Counted from the first letter of the stretch, positions 33,664-42,286 are shown. The stretch is 56,245 nucleotides of DNA from Nitrospirota bacterium (GCA_023229435.1 JALNZF010000021.1:1-56245); one strand, 5' to 3'. Notes: generated from the letters alone by a model not told the origin. Numbers and translations are program-made.

Positions 33664-34146
33664 ATGTACTTCATTTTTCGCCGCGTACCACTGCTCATTT
33701 TGTCATTCGCATTTTTTCTGCTGCTTTCCCCGGAGCTGTTTTCCACTCCTGCTCATGCACAACAGGCCGTATGGCCGGACATCGGCAGCATTCTTCCGGC
33801 GGCGACGCAGGGAGGCATCGGCGTGATCATGCTGATTGTGATTATCTTCCAATCGAGAAAAGACAAGCAGAAAAACGATGAGGTGATGACTCTATTCACT
33901 GCTCAGCTTACCAGTCAGAACGAGACCACGAAGCTGGCGTTCGAAAAATATAACGAGAGTACGCAGCTGCTGATCGGGCTGTTAAAGGCAAACCAGGACC
34001 AGAGCCGCCTGATCCAGATAGACAACCAGGAAACGATATCCCTTCTGACCGGCACGTTGTCCCGCATGGAGGTCAAGCTCGGCATTCCGATCAAATGTCC
34101 GTTCGGGGAATTTTCCCAGCTGACACAAAAGGAGAAACGGGGATGA
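33664..34146 (+). CDS. Membrane protein upstream of terminase
   Basis: A 160-aa protein with a signal peptide (PLLILSFAFFLLLSPELFS, AHA-Q) and a second hydrophobic segment (GGIGVIMLIVIIFQ), followed by a cytoplasmic or periplasmic coiled coil (about 70-130). AGGGAGGCCC precedes the start. The role may be lysis or injection. It is first gene of the rightward operon and overlaps the next gene by 4 bp. Confidence 0.7.
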   Translation: MYFIFRRVPLLILSFAFFLLLSPELFSTPAHAQQAVWPDIGSILPAATQGGIGVIMLIVIIFQSRKDKQKNDEVMTLFTAQLTSQNETTKLAFEKYNESTQLLIGLLKANQDQSRLIQIDNQETISLLTGTLSRMEVKLGIPIKCPFGEFSQLTQKEKRG

Positions 34147-34385
34147 GCAATCAGCTGCTGCGCGCTAAGATCGCCGATGCAAACCGCCGGCTGGCGGAAA
34201 AGAACCTGCTTGCGGAGCAGTACACGATGGAGTTGCGCGAAATGCTCGATCCATCGATCATGGATTACACCACGCTTCCCATGCTTACCTACCGGGAAAC
34301 ATCAAAGGCGCTTGACTGCCTCTGGGTCGAAATGTGCGAGCTGAAGAAACAGATCCAAAAAATGGAGACCGCGCTCAATGGCTAA
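34143..34385 (+). CDS. Small helical phage protein, 80 aa
   Basis: MSNQLLRAKIADANRRLAEK..., a helical protein without known domain. It overlaps the preceding stop (ATGA) and the next gene by 8 bp, so the three genes are translationally coupled. Comparable small proteins occur before the Mu-type small terminase gene. Confidence 0.7.
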   Translation: MSNQLLRAKIADANRRLAEKNLLAEQYTMELREMLDPSIMDYTTLPMLTYRETSKALDCLWVEMCELKKQIQKMETALNG

Positions 34386-34785
34386 ACTGGCGATCTATGA
34401 GGCGGATGCCCGGCGGAATTACGTGGAAGAAGGCCTGGGCCTTGACTCCATTGTCGGACTTTTCGAAGGTAAGGTCAGCCGCAAAACGCTCTACAACTGG
34501 AAGGAACAGTTTGAGTGGGACGCAAAGAGAAAGGCCTTTCTCGACCATAACGTGGATCGCAAAACACAGGTAATTGAGCTTGAGAATCAGCTCTTCAACG
34601 AGGTCAAAGCAAACCCGACATCTAAAAATATTAAGCGGTGGCTTCTCCTCCTGGTCGCTTCCGATAAATACGGCGGCACACCGAAGATCAAGGACGACTC
34701 ACCGGACCAGAAGGAGAAGCTCGACAAGCTCTATTCGCCGGAGCTGCTGGACCACATCAAGCATGCGTTGTATGGATTGAAATAA
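34378..34785 (+). CDS. Terminase small subunit-like (DUF1804)
   Basis: A 135-aa DNA-binding packaging protein. An N-terminal helix-turn-helix (GLGLDSIVGLFEGKVSRKTL, then YNWKEQFEWDAKRK) resembles the small terminases of Mu-like phages (gp27-type/DUF1804). Immediately precedes the large terminase gene, with 1 bp between. Confidence 0.8.
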   Translation: MAKLAIYEADARRNYVEEGLGLDSIVGLFEGKVSRKTLYNWKEQFEWDAKRKAFLDHNVDRKTQVIELENQLFNEVKANPTSKNIKRWLLLLVASDKYGGTPKIKDDSPDQKEKLDKLYSPELLDHIKHALYGLK

Positions 34786-34786
34786 C

Positions 34787-36433
34787 GTGAATTCTAAAAC
34801 CTCCAACATGAAACGCTGGCTCCTGACCCTGCTGCTCTCGGCGGGGCTGCTGCTCATTGTCGGAGCGGTGCCTGCCTGGGCCACGCCGACGCCCACTAAA
34901 GCAAAAGCCTTCATCGAGACGAACAAGCAGCAGCCGGCGCAGACGCTCAACTCACAGTCCCGTGTGGATCCACCCGTAAAGCTCACCGAGTATCAGAAAC
35001 GATGGGTACTGGACAAGTCGCGCCTCAAGATCGGAAAGTTCACGCGCCAGGGCGGAAAGTCCTTTATCTGTTCTCTTGAAGCCGTGTTCGATTGCTTCGA
35101 GAAGCCGCGCACCACCTGGGTGTTTCTCTCGGCCGGGGAACGACAAAGCAAAGAGCTGATGCGCACGGCCGCTATGCATGCGCGGGCGATCAACGCGGCC
35201 ATCGAGGAAGCGACCGAGGTTTTCAAAGCCGAGGACAAGACCGAATACAAGATGCTCGAGATCAAGTTCCCGAACGGGTCTCGCATTTTGGGATTACCCG
35301 CGAACCCGGACACGGCGCGCGGTTGGAGCGCCAATCTATTATTGGATGAGTTTGCCATGCACAAAGACTCCCGCGCTATATGGAAGGCGCTCTATCCGTC
35401 CATCACGCGCGGGTACAAGATCCGCATCGTGTCCACGCCGCAGGGCAAGAAAAACAAATTCTATGAGATATGGACCGGGCTGACGAAGCAGATCTGGGCC
35501 GGCGAGGCATACGACGCGCCGGACCAGCGCGGCGGCTGGTCAAAGCATAATGTCACGATCATGGACGCCGTGGCCATGGGTCTGGAACTGTTCGATGACG
35601 AGGGCGCGAAGATCGAGCCCGAGGATCTGCGGCTCGGCCTGGGCGACGACGAGGCCTGGGAGCAGGAGTACATGGTCGCGTTCCTGGATGAGGCCACTGC
35701 CTGGCTTACCTACGATCTCATTGAGACCGTGGAAGACTCGCGGATCATGGCGGACCCCTCCTGGGTGGACCGGCTGCTCGCCGAGGCGATCGCGCATCAC
35801 GACGCGCACAAGGCCGACAAGCGCCCGCCTCCATTCAAGCCGGATTGGCTGGCTGCCGAGGTTCCGTTTACCGGAGACCTCTATATAGGGTTCGACGTTG
35901 CGAGGCACCGAGACCTTGCCGTGATCTGGCTGGATGAAGAAGAGGCTAATCTGTATTACACCCGCGCGGAGATCGAGCTGAAGAAGCAGGCCTTCGGCGT
36001 ACAGGAGAATGTGCTCTTCGCCTTGATGGAGCTGCGGAAGTTCCGGCGGGCGTGCATAGACAAGACCGGCATCGGCGAGCAGATCACCGAACGTGCGCAG
36101 GAACGCTTCGGCGCAAGCCGCGTCGAGGGCATCGACTTCAGCAACGCGAACAAAGAAGCTATGGCCAACGGCATCAAAAAAAGCTTCGAGGACCGGAAGG
36201 ACCGGATCCCGGCCGAGCAGCGGATCCGCCAGAGCCTGCATAGCGTGAAAAAGGAGACGACTTCCACCGGGCATCATCGGTTCGACGCAGACCGCACCGA
36301 GCAGATCGGACATGCCGATGCTTTCTGGGCCAAGGCGCTATGTGTCCAGGCGAGAAGCAAAAACTCGGGTCCGGCCGGAATGGCAACACGGGGAAAACGA
36401 GAGACCGTGGGGATGATGAAGGGGTATGCATAG
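34787..36433 (+). CDS. Terminase large subunit (Mu gp28-like) with unusual N-terminus
   Basis: The packaging motor ATPase/nuclease. Walker A RQGGKS (87-92), Walker B LLLDE (184-188), and nuclease acids in YIGFDVARHRD, ACIDKTGIGE and QIGHADAFW. Residues 8-33 (MKRWLLTLLLSAGLLLIVGA...AWA) look exactly like a Sec signal peptide, which makes no sense for a cytoplasmic motor. The gene uses a GTG start with a weak ribosome site; true start may lie downstream of the hydrophobic stretch, but no ATG occurs before residue 125. Confidence 0.9.
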   Translation: MNSKTSNMKRWLLTLLLSAGLLLIVGAVPAWATPTPTKAKAFIETNKQQPAQTLNSQSRVDPPVKLTEYQKRWVLDKSRLKIGKFTRQGGKSFICSLEAVFDCFEKPRTTWVFLSAGERQSKELMRTAAMHARAINAAIEEATEVFKAEDKTEYKMLEIKFPNGSRILGLPANPDTARGWSANLLLDEFAMHKDSRAIWKALYPSITRGYKIRIVSTPQGKKNKFYEIWTGLTKQIWAGEAYDAPDQRGGWSKHNVTIMDAVAMGLELFDDEGAKIEPEDLRLGLGDDEAWEQEYMVAFLDEATAWLTYDLIETVEDSRIMADPSWVDRLLAEAIAHHDAHKADKRPPPFKPDWLAAEVPFTGDLYIGFDVARHRDLAVIWLDEEEANLYYTRAEIELKKQAFGVQENVLFALMELRKFRRACIDKTGIGEQITERAQERFGASRVEGIDFSNANKEAMANGIKKSFEDRKDRIPAEQRIRQSLHSVKKETTSTGHHRFDADRTEQIGHADAFWAKALCVQARSKNSGPAGMATRGKRETVGMMKGYA

Positions 36434-36731
36434 TGCGGAGTGCGGAATTCAGAGTTCGGAGTGGGGAAAAGCTCACTTTGGGACTACCCCCTGTGAATGC
36501 GTAGGAGCCAAATCCAGCGTTTCGGGGTGTCCTTGGTCGATGCCCGGCAGTAAAACTGGAATTGAACGGAGTTAAACGGCAATTCAGGGGTAGTCTGGGG
36601 CGGCTCAGTTAGATTTTTGGTGTATTGGGGACGGGAATGAACAAAAACACCCCTCACCATCCGCTCTCTCCCTCAAGGGTAGAGGGTACCAAATGAGAAC
36701 AATGCAAACGTAATGCCAAAAGGGGCACATC
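36434..36731. other. Non-coding gap with two dispersed repeats
   Basis: No gene. Contains GTGCGGAGTGCGGAATTC-type sequence (36433-36468), a repeat also found at 37947-37975, 38089-38125, 40898-40932 and 46205-46240, and a copy of the CCCTCACC...CTCTCCC palindrome (36650-36690). A gap of this size is unusual inside a packed phage operon and appears made of repeat insertions. Confidence 0.6.
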
Positions 36732-38366
36732 ATGAAAAAAGGTCTTTATATATCACCAACTGAATTCAGGAACTTCTCCGCCGTGGACAAGGTCGGCTCT
36801 CTGTCTTCCGAGATCGCGACCCGGCAGCGGTCGATCGACTTCTATACGATCGGCATGTTTCTGCCGAATCCGGACCCCGTGCTCAAAAAGATGGGGAAGG
36901 ACATCACCATATATAAGGAACTCCGGGCAGATCCGATCGTGCGGGGATGCATCACCAGCCGAAAGGCGCGAACGAAGAAGCTGCTCTGGGAAATAGACCG
37001 GGGAAAGGCGCAAACACGTCAGACGAAGTTCATCACGGACCTGTTCAACAGGCTGCCGGTCCGGAGGATGGTCAACCAGATTCTGAACGCGCCGCTGTTC
37101 GGCAACCAGCCGCTCGAGGTGATGTGGGACGTGCAGAGCTGGACGCCGAAGGACGTCGTCGGTAAACCGCAGCAATGGTTCGTGTACGACGAAAACAACG
37201 AGCTGAAGTTCCGCACAAAGGATAATTACAACGGCATCGCGCTTCCGGAGAAAAAATTCCTCGTGGCCTCGAACGATGCTGATTACGAGAATCCCTACGG
37301 CGACGCGATCCTGTCGTCGTGCTTCTGGCCGGTGACGTTTCGCAAGGGCGGATACAAGTTCTGGGTGACGTTCACGGAAAAATTCGGCATGCCGTTCATC
37401 GTGGGTAAACAGCCGCGCGGGACGAACCAGACGGAGACCGACGCCTTCGCCGACCGGCTCGAGCAGATGGTGCAGGATGCGATCGCCGTGATCCCGGACG
37501 ATGCCTCGGTGGAGATCCCGGAGACGAAGAACACGGGCTCGGCCGATCTGTACGACAAACTCATTCGCGCGTGCACGGGCGAGATCAATGTGGCGCTGTT
37601 GGGCCACTCGGGAGGAGCGGAGAGCACGCCGGGCAAGCTGGGCGGCGAGGATACCGCCGGCGACACGGGAGAGAACCTCGGCGACGATGATCAGAAGATG
37701 GTCGAGGACACGATGAACACGCTGATCGACTGGATCTGCGAATACAACTTCGCGGAACGTTCCGACCGGCCGCGCTTCATCATGTACGAAGAAGAGGACG
37801 TGGACACGAAGCTTGCGGAGCGGGACGAGAAGTTGACCACGGCGCTCGGCATGTCACAACTTCGCTTGTCAAAAAAATATTACCAGAAGGGCTATGCCCT
37901 GGAGGATGAGGATCTGGAGGAAGCTCCGGCTGTGCCGGAAGTGCGGAGTGCGGAGTTGGAAGTTCGGAGTGGACTGCCAGTACAACAGCCCGCGCCCGCG
38001 CAGTTCTCATCCTCTCCCCTTGAGGGAGAGGGTAGGGTGAGGGGGGGATTGCTTCGGCGTATCCTCGATGCCGTCGTTGAATTTGTCTCTCCCAATTCCG
38101 CACTCCATACTCCGCAATCCGCACTCGATGACGCACTCGATTCCCTGAGCGCGGAGGATCTTCAAAGGCAGGCTGAAGGCGTTTTAAAGCCGGTTATTGA
38201 TCTCATTAATAAGGGCACCAGTTACGAGGACATCATGAAGGATCTCGTGACCGCCTACCCTGACATGGACTCCTCTGCCCTGGAGGAAAGGCTTTCGCGG
38301 GCGATCTTTGTGGCTGAAGCGTGGGGTAGAATGACAACTGGCCAGGAGTTAAAGGCCCTCCCATGA
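36732..38366 (+). CDS. Portal protein (Mu gp29-like, DUF935)
   Basis: A 544-aa head-vertex ring through which DNA passes. It has the DUF935 pattern (DPIVRGCITSRKARTKKLLW; LFGNQPLEVMWD; KFGMPFIVGKQPRG; EINVALLGHSGG). Residues about 405-440 and 453-468 are translations of two dispersed repeats (EVRSAELEVRSG, SSSPLEGEGRVRGG, SPNSALHTPQSALDDALD), after which the normal C-terminal helix resumes. The insertion is in frame, near the C-terminus, so the ring may still form. Ends with a 4-bp ATGA overlap to the next gene. Confidence 0.92.
   Translation: MKKGLYISPTEFRNFSAVDKVGSLSSEIATRQRSIDFYTIGMFLPNPDPVLKKMGKDITIYKELRADPIVRGCITSRKARTKKLLWEIDRGKAQTRQTKFITDLFNRLPVRRMVNQILNAPLFGNQPLEVMWDVQSWTPKDVVGKPQQWFVYDENNELKFRTKDNYNGIALPEKKFLVASNDADYENPYGDAILSSCFWPVTFRKGGYKFWVTFTEKFGMPFIVGKQPRGTNQTETDAFADRLEQMVQDAIAVIPDDASVEIPETKNTGSADLYDKLIRACTGEINVALLGHSGGAESTPGKLGGEDTAGDTGENLGDDDQKMVEDTMNTLIDWICEYNFAERSDRPRFIMYEEEDVDTKLAERDEKLTTALGMSQLRLSKKYYQKGYALEDEDLEEAPAVPEVRSAELEVRSGLPVQQPAPAQFSSSPLEGEGRVRGGLLRRILDAVVEFVSPNSALHTPQSALDDALDSLSAEDLQRQAEGVLKPVIDLINKGTSYEDIMKDLVTAYPDMDSSALEERLSRAIFVAEAWGRMTTGQELKALP
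37947..38135. repeat. Cluster of dispersed repeats inside the portal gene
   Basis: Three repeat units in one coding region: GTGCGGAGTGCGGAG type (37947-37975), the palindromic CTCTCCCCTTGAGGGAGAG type (38010-38046), and AATTCCGCACTCCATACTCC type (38089-38125, the inverse of the first). The first and third are inverted relative to one another and flank the second, like a composite insertion. Confidence 0.7.
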
Positions 38367-39493
38367 GTTTTGCAAAGTCAGGCGTGAGTCCGAACATTGT
38401 AGTCACGGTCACGAACCAGAACTGGACCATGCAGAACGCCGCGGACGATGCGACGGTGGGCAGCCTGTTAGTCAAGACAACGCTGGCCAGCGGCAAGTCA
38501 TTGTTCGTCTGTGATGTTAAAAATTTTGAATTTGAATGCGCTGACGCTAATTATACCTTCTCCAGCGAGAATGAAATAATATCCAACAAAAATAATTCAC
38601 TTGGTTCGTTTCAAAATAAATCCACGCAAGGATTTGTATCCATATTCCGATGGGGACAAAAGACGACTGACAATTATGGAACATCGGCTTCGTGTGTTGT
38701 GTTGGGGTACTCTCCCACATCAACTACAGGGGGCTCGGCTAAAACAAAACACCTGATGTATGGCAGTTCTTTTTTCAGCACAAACACAGTTGCGGGTCTG
38801 CTCGGTGGAGGGTCAGAGGTTTGTAATTGTATTATTAATTATCTGATTATGTGTCAGACAAATGCTCCGGACGTTATCACCGGGACTACGTTCCAGAACA
38901 AAATGATTCAAATGCTTATCGCACCTACAATTTTTACAGACAACACACTGTCATCTCACTCTGCACCGGTGTTGTTAATGAATGCCAATGTGGTTATTAA
39001 AAACCTTCAGAAGAGTGCTGCCGTGAGTGCGGCACTCTTTACCATGATAAACGCCACGTGTACCCTCAGAAACCCTAAATGGGACGCGACTATTAACCAA
39101 ATAGCGGCGGCGGCATCTGGGTGTTATCGGTACATTGATTATCCCCTCAGCCTCAAGGTGGTTTCAGGTTTTAATGGTGCAAATCCCCCGGCTGAGGTTC
39201 CGATAGAGGGCGCGCTGGTGAATGTCTGGGAAATTAATCAAAGTACGGGAGTGCAGACAGAAATGACCGGGAGCCCATTCACGACTGACGCGAATGGCAT
39301 GGTTGAATTGAACCTGAAAAAGTACAACAACTCGACCACCGCATGCACGCCGCATCGAGTTCGGGTAAGCAAGGCCGGGCTTGTTGCAAGTGAATTTCCG
39401 ATCAACATGAATGAGCAAAAAAGCATGACTCTGAAATTAGGTGTGGGAGGAGAGCCCGCGTTAAGCGTCAAAACGTTCGCTCTGGAGATTTGA
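38363..39493 (+). CDS. Hypothetical phage structural protein, 376 aa
   Basis: Not assigned. It is Ser/Thr/Asn-rich with alternating hydrophobic residues, suggesting beta structure (possible beta-helix in 60-220), and a C-terminal domain with a carboxypeptidase-regulatory-like pattern (VPIEGALVNVWEI ... FTTDANGMVELNLKKY). Coupled to the portal gene by ATGA overlap. Might be a head fibre or decoration protein. Confidence 0.65.
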   Translation: MSFAKSGVSPNIVVTVTNQNWTMQNAADDATVGSLLVKTTLASGKSLFVCDVKNFEFECADANYTFSSENEIISNKNNSLGSFQNKSTQGFVSIFRWGQKTTDNYGTSASCVVLGYSPTSTTGGSAKTKHLMYGSSFFSTNTVAGLLGGGSEVCNCIINYLIMCQTNAPDVITGTTFQNKMIQMLIAPTIFTDNTLSSHSAPVLLMNANVVIKNLQKSAAVSAALFTMINATCTLRNPKWDATINQIAAAASGCYRYIDYPLSLKVVSGFNGANPPAEVPIEGALVNVWEINQSTGVQTEMTGSPFTTDANGMVELNLKKYNNSTTACTPHRVRVSKAGLVASEFPINMNEQKSMTLKLGVGGEPALSVKTFALEI

Positions 39494-39512
39494 CGGGCAA
39501 TGGAGATGGACC

Positions 39513-39671
39513 TTGAGCAATGACATAATTAATTTCAGCGTGACTCTGTCGCGAGGCATGGACCTCGACGGCGAAATGGCGACGCGCGATATTGTGAACG
39601 GCGCAATCATCCGCGCGTGCCCGCAAAGCGTCGGGCTGGTAAAGACTGTAGCACTGGAGGTGGACCTATGA
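39513..39671 (+). CDS. Small phage protein, 52 aa, TTG start
   Basis: MSNDIINFSVTLSRGMDLDG... ends EVDL at a TGA that overlaps the next ATG (ATGA). GGAG lies 7-9 bp before TTG at 39513. Short but in a tightly coupled series, so probably real. Function unknown. Confidence 0.5.
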   Translation: MSNDIINFSVTLSRGMDLDGEMATRDIVNGAIIRACPQSVGLVKTVALEVDL

Positions 39672-39973
39672 CGGAAGAAGTGCATTTAAACGACATCGGT
39701 ACGAAGTTCTTGGTGACGGTCAACGAAAACGGAGTGCCCCTTGACATATCAGGCGCGACCGTGAAGAAGATCATCTTTAAAAAGCCGGACAACACCGTGG
39801 TTGAAAAGGACGCAGCCTTCGAGAGCACCGGGGGCGACGGGCAAATATATTATCTCTCGGTGTCCGGCGATCTTAACGCGACAGGAATATGGAAGCTGCA
39901 GGCTTTTGTAACTCTGCCGGCAGGCTCTTGGCACACACTCATCAGCGAGTTTAAAGTGATCGCAAATCTCTAA
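39668..39973 (+). CDS. Small beta-rich phage structural protein, 101 aa
   Basis: MTEEVHLNDIGTKFLVTVNE... with pattern of a small beta-sandwich like the N-terminal domain of baseplate or fibre adaptor proteins (VPLDISGATVKKIIFKKPD; GIWKLQAFVTLPAG). Starts in an ATGA overlap and ends overlapping the gpF-like start by one base, so it is coupled to both neighbours. Confidence 0.65.
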   Translation: MTEEVHLNDIGTKFLVTVNENGVPLDISGATVKKIIFKKPDNTVVEKDAAFESTGGDGQIYYLSVSGDLNATGIWKLQAFVTLPAGSWHTLISEFKVIANL

Positions 39974-40890
39974 TGAACCTCGCGCTGAAAAATAGGCTGG
40001 CGCTGTTGAGACGGGTCCACGGTTGCCCCGGCTGCGGAGCCACGCCTTTTTCGTCCATCGTCCATCGTCCATCGTCCATCGACTTTTCCGCAAGCGATGT
40101 CGATCTCCTCTACGCCATCGGCCTGCCCCCTGAGCAAGCGATCGAATATTTCAAGAGCAAGGGCTACGCCTACTCCTGGGACTGGCAGGAGATTTGGCAG
40201 GAGGCGCAGTCTCTCTCGTTCACCGTGGCCAAGGCAATGCGGCTTGATGTTCTTCAGACGATCAGGGACGAGTTGCAGAAGGCGCTCGATGACGGCATGA
40301 TGCTGCGGGACTTTCAGAAAAATCTTGAACCGAAGCTGAAAGCCCTGGGCTGGTGGGGCAAGTCCGAGATCATTGACGCCGACGGCGTAGTGTCGAGCGT
40401 CCAATTGGGATCTGCCTGGAGATTGCAAACGATTTACGATACCAACATGTCCACGTCATATATGTCCGGGCGATGGAAAGAGTACATGGAGAACACGGAC
40501 GACCGGCCGTGGTTCCAGTATGTGGCGGTAATGGATTCCAAGACCCGACCGAGCCATGCCGCGCTGAACGGCAAGGTGTTTCGTTACGACGATCCATTCT
40601 GGGACTCTTTCTGGCCGCCGAACGACTGGGGCTGACGCTGCCGCACACGCGCTCTGTCAGAGCGCGATGTGAAGCGCATGGGGCTTATTCCTGAGACATC
40701 CGAGGGACGGATATCGGAAACGGACGTGCTTGTCTCAAGACAGACCGGGGAGATGGGCACGGTGGCGGTCTACACGGATCCTCGAACGAACGGACAGACG
40801 GCGACGGGGGCGGGATGGAGTTATAACCCCGGCAAGGTGGTGTGGACGCCGGACCTGGCGCGCTATGATAAAGACATAGCGGGGCTGTAG
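39973..40890 (+). CDS. Minor head protein, Mu gpF-like, with in-frame UGA (candidate selenoprotein)
   Basis: A head morphogenesis protein of the Mu gpF/SPP1 gp7 family. The frame is open for 305 codons except one TGA at 40633-40635. The sequence around it reads PPNDWG-TGA-RCRTRALSERD; relatives read PPNxWxCRCxVRALxExD, so the TGA stands where Cys is expected. Downstream, 40648-40666 forms a perfect 8-bp hairpin with loop GTC, 20 nt after the TGA, as in bacterial SECIS elements. The alternative is a TGC to TGA nonsense mutation. Residues 25-37 (FSSIVHRPSSIDF) are a translated GTCCATCGTCC repeat. Confidence 0.7.
40633..40666 (+). promoter_or_regulatory. Candidate bacterial SECIS element
   Basis: UGA (40633-40635) followed by CGCGCTCT-GTC-AGAGCGCG (40648-40666). 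The stem is 8 bp, the loop begins with G, and the loop starts 20 nt after the UGA, within the range known for bacterial SECIS. The hairpin also encodes a conserved-looking ALSER stretch, so coincidence cannot be excluded. Confidence 0.45.
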
Positions 40891-40930
40891 GGAGGAACAC
40901 AGTTCGGAGCGTGGAGTTCGGAGTTCGGAG

Positions 40931-41380
40931 ATGAAAAATTTTGACATCAGCATCTTTGACGATGAGGCGCATCAGCTCCTGAAGCAGCTCCAGGAGCGCG
41001 GGGACGACCTTGCCCCGGCGATGCGGAAGATCGCGGGTATCATGGCCGGGGCCGTCGAGCTGAACTTCGAGCGGGAAGGTAGACCGCGCTGGCCGGCGCT
41101 GGCGGCCGGGACCATAAAGCAGCGGGAGAAGATGGGAAAGTGGCCGGGCAAAATATTACAAAGAAGCGGCCGCCTCGCGAAGAGCTGGACAAAAAGTTCT
41201 GATCGGAACAGCGCAAAGGTCGGCAGCAACTGGCCGACCGCTCGGATCCATGAGACGGGGGGCGATGCCGGGCGGGGGCATAAAGCGCATATCCCGGCGC
41301 GGCCGGTGCGGACGCTCACGGCGAGGGATATTGGAGAGATCAAATTGGTGTTGATGAGCTACCTTTTCAAAGGGCAATAA
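40931..41380 (+). CDS. Virion morphogenesis protein, Mu gpG-like
   Basis: A 149-aa protein of the phage virion morphogenesis family (Mu gpG; tail completion). Features: an N-terminal helix (DDEAHQLLKQLQERGDDL), RPRWPALAAGTIKQREKMG, ILQRSGRLAKSW and the conserved HIPARPVRTL near the end. It follows gpF as in Mu. Preceded by a GTTCGGAG-type repeat (40898-40932) that may itself supply the ribosome site GGAG. Confidence 0.88.
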   Translation: MKNFDISIFDDEAHQLLKQLQERGDDLAPAMRKIAGIMAGAVELNFEREGRPRWPALAAGTIKQREKMGKWPGKILQRSGRLAKSWTKSSDRNSAKVGSNWPTARIHETGGDAGRGHKAHIPARPVRTLTARDIGEIKLVLMSYLFKGQ

Positions 41381-41401
41381 ACGGCGTTCAACGGCAATTT
41401 T

Positions 41402-41433
41402 AAAGCCCTTCTCGATGCATTGAGAAGGGCTTT
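41402..41433. terminator. Bidirectional terminator between convergent operons
   Basis: Stem AAAGCCCTTCTC (41402-41413) with GAGAAGGGCTTT (41422-41433), loop GATGCATT. It lies between the end of the rightward packaging operon (41380) and the end of the leftward early operon (41466). Confidence 0.85.
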
Positions 41434-41465
41434 CATATTTATAGCGTCGCCTACACTCCAAGCGT

Positions 41466-42017
41466 CTACCGCACGAGTTCTCTGAATTCCACGGATGACA
41501 CCGCGTTATAGATCAGCTCCTGCACCGCGGGAGCGAACGCTTCAGCTGTTTGTTTGCAGGCCAATCCCCCTTCAAATCCGCTCGCAAAATTATAATGCTC
41601 CGATACCTTCATCATTTTTCTGGTAGACGACGTGAGGGTGATGCTTATGTCCCAGTAGCCGGTCATGTTATTTTGAGAAGACGAAAAACTGAGTTTGTCA
41701 AGAGAGCCGTAGATCTTGACCCGATAGTCGGCATTGTATATGCCCGCCATCTTCAGCTCGTCGGCAAAAGCCCGCTGAATATATGCGGCATAGGTGAGGC
41801 CGTCCGGAGGGAAAAGCTCTCCCGCAGCCCTGCACCGTTCATTGAATTCCGGATCTCCGATAAAGGTCCCCACTGCGATATCTTTAATGCCGAGTTGCTT
41901 CAGCTGCACATTGTTGTCAGCGAGGATAGAATACCGTGGAGGGGTGTACGTGCTGCATGCGGAGAGAAGCGTGGTGAGGGTGAGTAGTATAAAAATGGCA
42001 AATCGTTTGCATTTCAT
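41466..42017 (-). CDS. Phage-encoded lipoprotein, 183 aa
   Basis: MKCKRFAIFILLTLTTLLSA followed by lipobox Cys (LLSAC, C21). The mature domain (LGIKDIAVGTFIGDPEFNER...) resembles outer-membrane LptE/GNA1162-like small lipoproteins in pattern, without firm family. It is the last gene of the leftward early/middle operon. A phage lipoprotein at this site could act in superinfection exclusion; inference only. Confidence 0.75.
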   Translation of the reverse strand: MKCKRFAIFILLTLTTLLSACSTYTPPRYSILADNNVQLKQLGIKDIAVGTFIGDPEFNERCRAAGELFPPDGLTYAAYIQRAFADELKMAGIYNADYRVKIYGSLDKLSFSSSQNNMTGYWDISITLTSSTRKMMKVSEHYNFASGFEGGLACKQTAEAFAPAVQELIYNAVSSVEFRELVR

Positions 42018-42286
42018 ATTTGATCTCCTTGGTTTAAATTATACCCGCCTGCATTATACCTCAAACTTTTATCTGCGTCTATCTGCGTAATCTGCGGATC
42101 AAGCTTTCGCAGCCGTGACAAAACAATGCGGATATTCCGCAGGGCGGCCGCCTTTGCATCTCGGAGGTTTTCGCCACTCCCAATGCACCACGCGATAACA
42201 TGGCCGTCAACTCGTATGCCAATTGCGGATTTTCCACCGGGACTGACCGAACCTTCTGGTACCAGGAAGGGTTCAATATCTTTCAT
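42014..42286 (-). CDS. Small phage protein, 90 aa, C-terminus derived from a repeat
   Basis: Residues 1-58 (MKDIEPFLVPEGSVSPGGKS...RLRKL) form a short alpha/beta domain with GIRVDGHVIAWCIGSGEN. From about residue 59 the protein (DPQITQIDADKSL) is the translation of an ATCTGCGTAATCTGCGGATC-type repeat (42068-42110), a common dispersed sequence. Overlaps both neighbours by 4 bp. Confidence 0.65.
   Translation of the reverse strand: MKDIEPFLVPEGSVSPGGKSAIGIRVDGHVIAWCIGSGENLRDAKAAALRNIRIVLSRLRKLDPQITQIDADKSLRYNAGGYNLNQGDQI

Noticed and set aside
40669..40890. Separate small gene downstream of the gpF stop
   Set aside because: It is in the same frame as gpF, continues its conserved C-terminus and has no ribosome site; treated as part of gpF past the UGA.
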